Source: Burkholderia cenocepacia (GTDB lineage Bacteria; Pseudomonadota; Gammaproteobacteria; Burkholderiales; Burkholderiaceae). From it: a DNA stretch of 64,000 bases. The stretch spans positions 1,008,919 to 1,072,918 of the forward strand of contig NZ_UAQZ01000012.1 in NCBI RefSeq assembly GCF_900446215.1. The letters run 5' to 3'. Position numbers and translations under genes: made by a program. Below are positions 36,113-43,457 of the stretch, in pieces (within the stretch, counting starts at the first letter, position 1; every line of letters starts with the position of its first letter). The notes below the pieces were generated by a model. The model was not told where the DNA came from. It made no database searches and worked only from the letters and a program-made list of their open reading frames with translations.

Positions 36113-36427
36113 ATGGCGATTATCCCGGACAAGCAGGACAGTACCGTCCTGGAACGCAAGCAGCAGAAGCTCAAGCCGCCTTCGATGTACAAGGTGGTGC
36201 TGCTCAACGACGACTTCACGCCGATGGAGTTCGTCGTGATGGTGGTCCAGGAGTATTTCAAGAAGGATCGCGAGACGGCCACGCAGATCATGCTGAAGGT
36301 CCATCGCGAAGGGCGAGGGGTTTGTGGGGTCTATACGCGGGACATCGCGTCGACCAAGGTTGAGCAAGTCGTTACCCATGCGCGGCAGGCAGGGCATCCG
36401 CTGCAGTGCGTGATGGAGGAAGCATGA
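36113..36427 (+). CDS. clpS: ATP-dependent Clp protease adaptor ClpS
   Basis: 104 residues. It delivers N-end-rule substrates to ClpAP. The motif PSMYKVVLLNDDFTPMEFVV includes the conserved Asn-Asp pair of the binding pocket; VHREGRGVCGVYTRDIASTK is also typical. The stop TGA shares bases with the clpA start in an ATGA overlap, so adaptor and unfoldase are coupled. Confidence 0.96.
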   Translation: MAIIPDKQDSTVLERKQQKLKPPSMYKVVLLNDDFTPMEFVVMVVQEYFKKDRETATQIMLKVHREGRGVCGVYTRDIASTKVEQVVTHARQAGHPLQCVMEEA

Positions 36428-38724
36428 TTGCCCAGGAATTGGAAGTCAGCCTGCACATGGCGTTCATGGAAGCACGCCAGGCGCGCCATGAGTTCATTAC
36501 GGTCGAGCATCTGCTGCTGGCCCTGCTGGATAATCCGACGGCAGCCGAGGTGTTGCGCGCGTGCGCGGCCAACATCGAGGATCTGCGTCAGAACCTGCGC
36601 AATTTCATCCACGACAACACACCTACCGTCCCGGGCACCGACGATGTCGATACCCAGCCGACGCTCGGTTTCCAGCGTGTGATCCAGCGCGCGATCATGC
36701 ACGTCCAGTCGACGTCGAACGGCAAGAAGGAAGTCACCGGCGCGAACGTGCTGGTCGCGATCTTCGGCGAGAAGGATTCGCACGCCGTGTACTACCTGCA
36801 GCAGCAGGGCGTCACGCGCCTCGACGTGGTGAACTTCATTTCGCACGGCATCGCGAAGACGAACAACGGCGAAGCCGCGAAGTCGACCGACGCGAACGCG
36901 GAAAGCGAAGACGCGAATGCGCAGAAGGAAACGCCGCTCGCGCAGTTCACGCAGAACCTGAACCAGATGGCGAAGGACGGCCGCATCGATCCGCTGATCG
37001 GTCGCGAGCCCGAGGTCGAGCGCGTCGTGCAGGTGCTGTGCCGTCGCCGCAAGAACAACCCGCTGCTCGTCGGCGAAGCCGGCGTCGGCAAGACCGCGAT
37101 CGCCGAAGGGCTCGCGTATCGGATCACGCGCGGCGAAGTGCCGGACATCCTCGCGAACGCGCAGGTGTACTCGCTCGACATGGGCGCGCTGCTCGCGGGC
37201 ACCAAGTATCGCGGCGATTTCGAGCAGCGCCTGAAGACGGTGCTCAAAGAGCTGAAGGAGCGCCCGCACGCGATCCTGTTCATCGACGAAATCCATACGC
37301 TGATCGGCGCGGGCGCCGCGTCGGGCGGCACGCTCGATGCGTCGAACCTGCTGAAGCCGGCGTTGTCGTCGGGCACGCTCAAGTGCATCGGCGCGACGAC
37401 GTTCACCGAATATCGCGGCATCTTCGAAAAGGATGCGGCGCTGTCGCGGCGCTTCCAGAAGGTCGACGTGACGGAGCCGAGCGTCGAGCAGACGGTCGCG
37501 ATCCTGCGCGGGCTGAAGTCGCGCTTCGAGGAGCATCACGGCGTCAAGTATTCGTCGGGCGCCCTGTCGGCCGCGGCCGAGCTGTCGGCACGCTTCATCA
37601 CCGACCGTCACCTGCCGGACAAGGCGATCGACGTGATCGACGAGGCGGGCGCCGCGCAGCGCATCCTGCCGAAGTCGAAGCAGAAGAAGACGATCGGCAA
37701 GAGCGAGATCGAGGAAATCATCTCGAAGATCGCGCGCGTGCCGGCGCAAAGCGTGTCGCAGGACGATCGCAGCAAGCTGCAGACGCTCGACCGCGACCTG
37801 AAGAGCGTCGTGTTCGGCCAGGATCCGGCGATCGACGCGCTCGCGGCCTCGATCAAGATGGCGCGTGCGGGTCTCGGCAAGATGGACAAGCCGATCGGCG
37901 CGTTCCTGTTCTCCGGCCCGACGGGCGTCGGCAAGACCGAAGTGGCGCGCCAGCTCGCGTTCACGCTCGGCATCGAGCTGATCCGCTTCGACATGTCGGA
38001 ATACATGGAGCGTCACGCGGTGAGCCGGTTGATCGGCGCGCCGCCGGGCTACGTCGGGTTCGACCAGGGCGGCCTGCTGACCGAAGCCGTCACGAAGAAG
38101 CCGCATTGCGTGCTGCTGCTCGACGAAATCGAGAAGGCGCATCCGGACATCTTCAACGTGCTGCTGCAGGTGATGGACCACGGCACGCTGACGGACAACA
38201 ACGGCCGCAAGGCGGATTTCCGCAACGTCATCATCATCATGACGACGAACGCGGGCGCCGAGTCGATGCAGAAGGCGACGATCGGTTTCACGACGCGCCG
38301 CGAAATGGGCGACGAGATGACCGATATCAAGCGCCTGTTCACGCCGGAGTTCCGCAACCGCCTGGATGCGATCATCAGCTTCCGCTCGCTCGATGAGGAG
38401 ATCATCATGCGCGTGGTCGACAAGTTCCTGATCCAGCTCGAGGAACAGCTGCACGAGAAGAAGGTCGACGCGCTCTTCACCGACGCGTTGCGCAAGCATC
38501 TCGCGAAGCACGGCTTCGACCCGCTGATGGGCGCGCGGCCGATGCAGCGGCTGATCCAGGACACGATCCGGCGTGCGCTGGCCGACGAACTGCTGTTCGG
38601 CAAGCTCCTCAACGGCGGCCACGTGACGGTCGACGTCGACGAAAGCGACAAGGTGCAGTTGTCGTTCGACAAGCTGGCGAATCCGCCGCACAAGCCGAAC
38701 GAAGAGACGGTCGAAGTCGAGTAA
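36424..38724 (+). CDS. clpA: ATP-dependent Clp protease ATP-binding subunit ClpA
   Basis: 766 residues. N-terminal Clp repeat domain (MIAQELEVSLHMAFMEARQA, the ClpS docking domain), then two AAA+ modules with Walker A GEAGVGKTAIAE and GPTGVGKTEVAR and Walker B motifs ILFIDEIHTL and VLLLDEIEKA. It has the IGL-type ClpP-contact region in the second module near MQKATIGFTTRRE. The start overlaps the clpS stop. clpP is elsewhere. Confidence 0.97.
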   Translation: MIAQELEVSLHMAFMEARQARHEFITVEHLLLALLDNPTAAEVLRACAANIEDLRQNLRNFIHDNTPTVPGTDDVDTQPTLGFQRVIQRAIMHVQSTSNGKKEVTGANVLVAIFGEKDSHAVYYLQQQGVTRLDVVNFISHGIAKTNNGEAAKSTDANAESEDANAQKETPLAQFTQNLNQMAKDGRIDPLIGREPEVERVVQVLCRRRKNNPLLVGEAGVGKTAIAEGLAYRITRGEVPDILANAQVYSLDMGALLAGTKYRGDFEQRLKTVLKELKERPHAILFIDEIHTLIGAGAASGGTLDASNLLKPALSSGTLKCIGATTFTEYRGIFEKDAALSRRFQKVDVTEPSVEQTVAILRGLKSRFEEHHGVKYSSGALSAAAELSARFITDRHLPDKAIDVIDEAGAAQRILPKSKQKKTIGKSEIEEIISKIARVPAQSVSQDDRSKLQTLDRDLKSVVFGQDPAIDALAASIKMARAGLGKMDKPIGAFLFSGPTGVGKTEVARQLAFTLGIELIRFDMSEYMERHAVSRLIGAPPGYVGFDQGGLLTEAVTKKPHCVLLLDEIEKAHPDIFNVLLQVMDHGTLTDNNGRKADFRNVIIIMTTNAGAESMQKATIGFTTRREMGDEMTDIKRLFTPEFRNRLDAIISFRSLDEEIIMRVVDKFLIQLEEQLHEKKVDALFTDALRKHLAKHGFDPLMGARPMQRLIQDTIRRALADELLFGKLLNGGHVTVDVDESDKVQLSFDKLANPPHKPNEETVEVE

Positions 38725-38827
38725 GCGATAATTCGTTGTTCATGCGAACGGCGCGGGAAGGTCTCCGCGCCGTTTCGTTTTATCCGGCGCCGGCGGCGCG
38801 ATGGTGGTGCAGGGGAGTGGTAACGCA

Positions 38828-40207
38828 GTGACACAACAACAACGGTCGTTCGACGCTATCGTCGCGCGCGAACAAGGGTTGCGCCACGCGCTGACGTCGG
38901 GGCAGATGGCGATGATCGCGATCGGCGGCGCGATCGGCACGGGGCTGTTCCTCGGCAGCGGGTTCGCGATCGGGCTCGCCGGCCCGAGCGTGCTGGTTTC
39001 CTATGCGATCGGCGCGCTGATCGCGCTGCTGCTGATGGGCGCGCTCGCGGAAATGACCGTCGCGCATCCGACGGCCGGCTCGTTCGGCGCGTATGCCGAG
39101 CATTACGTCGGCCCGCTCGCGGGCTTCCTGGTGCGCTATGCGTACTGGTTCGCGGTCGTGTTCGCGATCGGCACCGAGATCAGCGCGATCGCGGTGTTCA
39201 TGAAGTACTGGTTCCCGGCGGTGCCCGGCTGGTACTGGGTGATCGGCTTCTCCGCGCTGCTGATCGCGGTTAACCTCGCGAGCGTCACGCTGTACGGCAC
39301 GGTCGAATACGCGTTCTCGCTGCTGAAGATCGCGGCGATCGTCGTGTTCATCGTGCTCGGCGCCTATCTCGTGTGGGCGGCGCCGGCCGCGTCGGGCATC
39401 GGTTTCGCGAACTACACCGCGCACGGCGGCTTCATGCCGAAGGGACCGTGGGGCACCTGGGTCGCGGTGATCGTCGCGATCTTCAGCTACATGAGCATCG
39501 AAGCCGTCGCGATCGCGGCCGGCGAGGCGCGCGATCCGCAGCACGCGGTCACGCGCGCATTCCGCTCGACCGTGTTCCGGCTCGTGCTGTTCTACCTGCT
39601 GACGCTGTCGCTGATGCTCGCGATCGTCCCGTGGACGCAGGCCGGCACCGACGAAAGCCCGTTCGTGAAGGTGATGGCCGCGACGCACGTGCCGTATGCG
39701 GCCGGCGTGATCAATTTCGTGCTGCTGATCGCGGCGCTGTCGGCGATGAACAGCCAGCTCTACGTGACGACGCGGATGATGTTCAGCCTGTCGCGCGCGC
39801 GCCTCGCGCCCGCAGTGTTCGGCCGGCTCGGCGCGAACGGCGTGCCGCGCGCGGCGCTGTGGATCTCGACGAGCGGCGTCGCGGTGGCGGCCGTGCTGGT
39901 CGCGGTGGCGCCCGACACCGCGTTCACCGTGATGATGGCGATCGCGATGTTCGGCGCGCTGTTCACGTGGCTGATGATCTTCGTCACGCACTTGCGGTTC
40001 CGCTCGCAGTATCGCGGCCCCGCACTCGCATTCCGGATGTGGGGGCACCCGTTCGGCAGCCTGCTCGGCGCGGGGCTCGTCGCGGCGATCCTGCTGACGA
40101 CCGCCTTCACGCGCGAATTCCGGATGACGATGGTGGTCGGCGTCGTGTTCGTCGTGCTGCTGACGCTCGCCTACGCACTGCATTACCGGCACCAGCACGC
40201 GCGCTGA
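38828..40207 (+). CDS. Amino-acid permease (APC superfamily, AAT-type)
   Basis: 459 residues with 12 expected membrane helices. The first helix starts with MAMIAIGGAIGTGLFLGSGF, the universal amino-acid binding motif of this superfamily; EMTVAHPTAGSFGAYAEHYV and IFSYMSIEAVAIAAGEARDP are also typical. Substrate cannot be fixed. GTG 38828 is chosen with GGGGAG ten bases upstream; ATG 38801 in the same frame is an alternative. Confidence 0.85.
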   Translation: MTQQQRSFDAIVAREQGLRHALTSGQMAMIAIGGAIGTGLFLGSGFAIGLAGPSVLVSYAIGALIALLLMGALAEMTVAHPTAGSFGAYAEHYVGPLAGFLVRYAYWFAVVFAIGTEISAIAVFMKYWFPAVPGWYWVIGFSALLIAVNLASVTLYGTVEYAFSLLKIAAIVVFIVLGAYLVWAAPAASGIGFANYTAHGGFMPKGPWGTWVAVIVAIFSYMSIEAVAIAAGEARDPQHAVTRAFRSTVFRLVLFYLLTLSLMLAIVPWTQAGTDESPFVKVMAATHVPYAAGVINFVLLIAALSAMNSQLYVTTRMMFSLSRARLAPAVFGRLGANGVPRAALWISTSGVAVAAVLVAVAPDTAFTVMMAIAMFGALFTWLMIFVTHLRFRSQYRGPALAFRMWGHPFGSLLGAGLVAAILLTTAFTREFRMTMVVGVVFVVLLTLAYALHYRHQHAR

Positions 40208-40244
40208 CCGCGCCGGTGCGGCCGCCCACGCCGTTCTCCAGTCG

Positions 40245-40260
40245 CTAAGGTTCCGTTAAG
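40245..40260 (+). promoter_or_regulatory. Direct repeat resembling an OmpR/PmrA-family response-regulator box
   Basis: CTAAG (40245-40249) and TTAAG (40256-40260) repeat with an 11-base period, the spacing used by OmpR-family dimers, about 13 bases before a TACATT -10-like box (40273-40278). It is located to activate the four-repeat membrane protein gene. Confidence 0.45.
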
Positions 40261-40341
40261 CGAGCGGCGACTACATTCGATCCTGTCTGCAATGCGTGCC
40301 GGTCCGCACCGGCACGCCGCTTCCTGCAAAAAGGGGTTCGA

Positions 40342-41112
40342 ATGAACAAACTTCCGGAAATCACGCTCGCGTTCTGGATCATGAAGATCTGTGCGACGAC
40401 GCTCGGCGAGACCGGCGGCGATCTGCTGTCGATGACGCTGAACGTCGGCTACGCGGTCAGCTCGATCCTGCTGTTCGGTTTCTTTCTCGTGACGCTGGGC
40501 GCCCAGCTCAGGACGACGCGCTATCGCCCGGCGATCTACTGGGCCGTGATCGTCGCGACGAGCACGGCCGGCACGACGATGTCCGATTTCATGGATCGCA
40601 CGCTCGGCCTCGGCTATGCGGCCGGCTCGTCGATCCTCGTCGCGATCCTGCTGGCGATCTTCGCGGTCTGGCGCGTCAGCGGTGAATCGCTGTCGGTCGA
40701 CCTGATCCGTACACGCAAGGTCGAGCTGCTCTACTGGATCGCGATCCTATTCTCGAACACGCTCGGTACCGCGCTCGGCGACTTCCTCGCGGACAGCTCG
40801 GGGCTCGGCTTCGGCGGCGGCGCATTGCTGATCGGCGGCCTGCTCGCGGCGATCGTGCTCGCGCACTACTTCACGCGCCTCTCCGGCGTGCTGCTGTTCT
40901 GGGCCGCGTTCGTGCTCACGCGGCCGTTCGGCGCGACGGTCGGCGACCTGCTGACGAAGCCGGTCGCGAAGGGCGGCCTCGCGCTCGGCACGGTCGGCTC
41001 GTCGGTGGTGCTGTTGGGCGTGCTGGTCGCGATGGTCGCCTATGCGAGCATCACGCAGGCGCGGCGTCGCGAACCGGTGCCCGCGCGGATCGCGCAACCA
41101 GCCGGCAAGTGA
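40342..41112 (+). CDS. COG4705-type membrane protein with four internal repeats
   Basis: 256 residues, about eight membrane helices. Four repeats of a two-helix unit are visible, each opening with a T/S-rich Gly-Asp motif: TTLGETGGDLLSMTLNVGY, STAGTTMSDFMDRTLGLGY, NTLGTALGDFLADSSGLGF and RPFGATVGDLLTKPVAKGG. The acidic residue of each repeat is conserved (Asp or equivalent), which suggests a pore or ion site. Annotated relatives are of unknown function. A response-regulator-like box precedes it. Confidence 0.8.
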   Translation: MNKLPEITLAFWIMKICATTLGETGGDLLSMTLNVGYAVSSILLFGFFLVTLGAQLRTTRYRPAIYWAVIVATSTAGTTMSDFMDRTLGLGYAAGSSILVAILLAIFAVWRVSGESLSVDLIRTRKVELLYWIAILFSNTLGTALGDFLADSSGLGFGGGALLIGGLLAAIVLAHYFTRLSGVLLFWAAFVLTRPFGATVGDLLTKPVAKGGLALGTVGSSVVLLGVLVAMVAYASITQARRREPVPARIAQPAGK

Positions 41113-41130
41113 CGGGTGCGTGCCAAAGAA

Positions 41131-41155
41131 AAGGGGCCGCGAGGCCCCTTTTTTC
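41131..41155 (+). terminator. Terminator between the COG4705 gene and dut
   Basis: Stem AAGGGGCC/GGCCCCTT with GCGA loop and six T. A-rich bases on the left could also let it end the convergent dut transcript. Confidence 0.85.
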
Positions 41156-41173
41156 GTGCTGCGTGGCTCAGGT

Positions 41174-41620
41174 TCAGTGGCGGCCGGTGCTGCCGAAGCC
41201 GCCTTCGCCGCGATCGCTCTCGGTGAATTCGTCGACGATATTGAACTGCGCCTGCACGACCGGCACGATCACGAGCTGCGCGAGGCGTTCGAACGGGTTC
41301 AGCACGAACTCGGTCTGACCGCGGTTCCATGTCGAGACCATCAACTGGCCCTGGTAGTCGGAGTCGATCAGGCCGACGAGGTTGCCGAGCACGATCCCGT
41401 GCTTGTGGCCGAGGCCCGAGCGCGGCAGGATCAGCGCCGCATAGCCGGGGTCCGCAAGGTGGATCGCGAGGCCCGTCGGCACGAGCGTGGTCTCGCCCGG
41501 CTGCAGCGTGACCGGTGCGTCGAGGCACGCGCGCAGGTCGAGGCCCGCGCTGCCGGTGGTCGCGTAGGCGGGCAGGTAGTCGCGCATGCGCGCGTCGAGG
41601 ATCTTCAGGTCGAGTTTCAT
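41174..41620 (-). CDS. dut: dUTP pyrophosphatase
   Basis: 148 residues. Trimeric dUTPase that cleaves dUTP to dUMP and keeps uracil out of DNA. Motifs in order: GSAGLDLRA, ILPRSGLGHKHGI, GNLVGLIDSDYQGQLMV, and the C-terminal RGEGGFGSTGRH loop. It is 55 bases after coaBC on the same strand, the common dfp-dut arrangement. Confidence 0.97.
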   Translation of the reverse strand: MKLDLKILDARMRDYLPAYATTGSAGLDLRACLDAPVTLQPGETTLVPTGLAIHLADPGYAALILPRSGLGHKHGIVLGNLVGLIDSDYQGQLMVSTWNRGQTEFVLNPFERLAQLVIVPVVQAQFNIVDEFTESDRGEGGFGSTGRH

Positions 41621-41675
41621 GCGGTCGTCGAATCGGTCGGGAAGGGCGCAGCGGCACGCGCCGCCGCGCGGGTGA

Positions 41676-42887
41676 TCAGATCAGGCGGTTGTCGGGCAGG
41701 CGCTTCGCGATTTCCGCGACGAGCGCATGCGCGAGTTCGTCTTTGGGCGCGCGGGGCAGGCGCGTGAGGCCGGCGGCCTCGAACAGCACGACTTCGTTGT
41801 CGTCGCGGCCGAACGTCAGCGGGCCGAGGTTGCCGACGAGCAGCGGCACGTTCTTGCGCTTGCGCTTCTCGTCGCCGTGCACGTCGAGGTCGCCGCTTTC
41901 GGCCGCGAAGCCGACGCAGAACGGCGCATCGGGCAGCGCCGCGACCGACGCGAGGATGTCGGGATTCTCGACGAACGCGAGCGCCGGCATCTTGCGGTCG
42001 GCCGTCTTCTTCATCTTGTGCTCGGCCGGCTGGTCGACGCGCCAGTCGGCAACCGCGGCCACCGCGATGAAGATGTCGGCATCGGCGACCGCATGCATCA
42101 CCGCGTCGTACATCTGCTGCGCGGTCTGCACGTCCTGGCGGTACACGCCCCACGGCGTGTCGAGCGCGACCGGCCCGGCGACCAGATGGACGTCGGCGCC
42201 GGCCTGTTGCGCGGCGCGCGCGAGCGCGAAACCCATCTTGCCGCTGGAGCGGTTCGTCAGGCCGCGCACCGGGTCGAGCGGTTCGAACGTCGGGCCGGCC
42301 GTGATCAGCACGCGCCGGTGCGCGAGCACCTTCGGCGCGAAGTGCGCGACGATCGCCTCATAGATCGCCTCGGGCTCGAGCATGCGGCCGTCGCCGACTT
42401 CGCCGCACGCCTGCGCGCCCGAATCCGGGCCGAGCACCGACACGCCGTCCGCGCGCAGTTGCGCGGCGTTGCGTTGCGTGGCCGGGTTCTGCCACATCTG
42501 GCGGTTCATCGCGGGGACGACCAGCAGCGGACAGTCGCGCGCGACGCACAGCGTCGACAGCAGATCGTCCGCGAACCCGTGCGCGAGCTTCGCGAGGAAA
42601 TCCGTCGACGCGGGCGCGATCACGATCGCGTCGGCTTCGCGCGACAGGTCGATGTGCGCCATGTTGTTGTCGATGCGCGCGTCCCACTGGCTCGTATAGA
42701 CGGGCCGGCCCGACAGCGCCTGCATCGTGACGGGCGTGATGAACTGGGTGGCGGCGTCGGTCATCGCGACCTGCACGGTCGCGCCGGCCTTCACGAGTAG
42801 CCGCGTGAGCTCGGCGATCTTGTAGCAGGCGATGCCGCCCGTCAGGCCGAGAACGAGGTGTTTTCCTGCGAGTTCTGCGTGTGCCAA
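41676..42887 (-). CDS. coaBC: Bifunctional phosphopantothenoylcysteine decarboxylase/phosphopantothenate-cysteine ligase
   Basis: 403 residues. Two steps of coenzyme A synthesis. The N-terminal CoaC flavoprotein has LGLTGGIACYKIAEL, the catalytic His in NNMAHIDLSREADAI and the PAMNRQMW clamp. The CoaB half starts with LITAGPTFEPLDPVRGLTNR and has KMKKTADRKMPALAFVENPD. The start is read as TTG 42887 because GGAGG is six bases upstream and no ATG fits; the frame to 42941 is open. Confidence 0.94.
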   Translation of the reverse strand: MAHAELAGKHLVLGLTGGIACYKIAELTRLLVKAGATVQVAMTDAATQFITPVTMQALSGRPVYTSQWDARIDNNMAHIDLSREADAIVIAPASTDFLAKLAHGFADDLLSTLCVARDCPLLVVPAMNRQMWQNPATQRNAAQLRADGVSVLGPDSGAQACGEVGDGRMLEPEAIYEAIVAHFAPKVLAHRRVLITAGPTFEPLDPVRGLTNRSSGKMGFALARAAQQAGADVHLVAGPVALDTPWGVYRQDVQTAQQMYDAVMHAVADADIFIAVAAVADWRVDQPAEHKMKKTADRKMPALAFVENPDILASVAALPDAPFCVGFAAESGDLDVHGDEKRKRKNVPLLVGNLGPLTFGRDDNEVVLFEAAGLTRLPRAPKDELAHALVAEIAKRLPDNRLI

Positions 42888-42954
42888 CTCAGGCCTCCTG
42901 GGGTCAAACGGAACGGCCGGCGCGAAGCCGGCCGTCGACACGGAGTATGCGCGC

Positions 42955-43455
42955 TCAGCGCGAACCGCGCACGCGCCGCAGCTCGTCGTAGATCAGCAGC
43001 ACCGCGCCGATCGTGATCGCGGAATCGGCGAGATTGAACGCCGGGAAGTGCCACGCGCCGAGATGGAAATCGAGGAAGTCGATCACGTGACCGTAGACCA
43101 GCCGGTCGATCACGTTGCCAAGCGCGCCGCCGAGGATCAGCGCGAGCGACACGCTGAACAGCCGCTGGTGGCCGTGGCGCTTCAGCAGGAAGCAGATCAC
43201 GAGCGTCGCGCCGACGCCGAGCGCGGTGAACGCCCAGCGCTGCCAGCCGCTCGCGGTCGACAGGAAGCCGAACGCGGCGCCGCGGTTGTACACCAGCACG
43301 AGGTTGAAGAACGACGTCAGCGCATGCTGCGCGCCGTACGCGAACGTTTTCAGGATCGCGATCTTCGACAGCTGGTCGAACAGGATCACGATCAGCGAAA
43401 TGCCGAGCCAGGGCGCGAGCGCGCCGCTGGCCGGTTTCGACAGGGTCTTCGCCAT
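42955..43455 (-). CDS. lspA: Prolipoprotein signal peptidase (signal peptidase II)
   Basis: 166 residues, four membrane helices. The two catalytic aspartates stand in GNVIDRLVYGHVIDF and AFNLADSAITIGA. It removes signal peptides from lipid-modified prolipoproteins in the inner membrane. The gene begins two bases after the ileS stop, the widespread ileS-lspA pair. Confidence 0.97.
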   Translation of the reverse strand: MAKTLSKPASGALAPWLGISLIVILFDQLSKIAILKTFAYGAQHALTSFFNLVLVYNRGAAFGFLSTASGWQRWAFTALGVGATLVICFLLKRHGHQRLFSVSLALILGGALGNVIDRLVYGHVIDFLDFHLGAWHFPAFNLADSAITIGAVLLIYDELRRVRGSR

Positions 43456-43457
43456 AT

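Noticed and set aside
36331..38691. 786-codon open frame opposite clpA
   Set aside because: Antisense shadow of ClpA; starts and ends with the sense gene.
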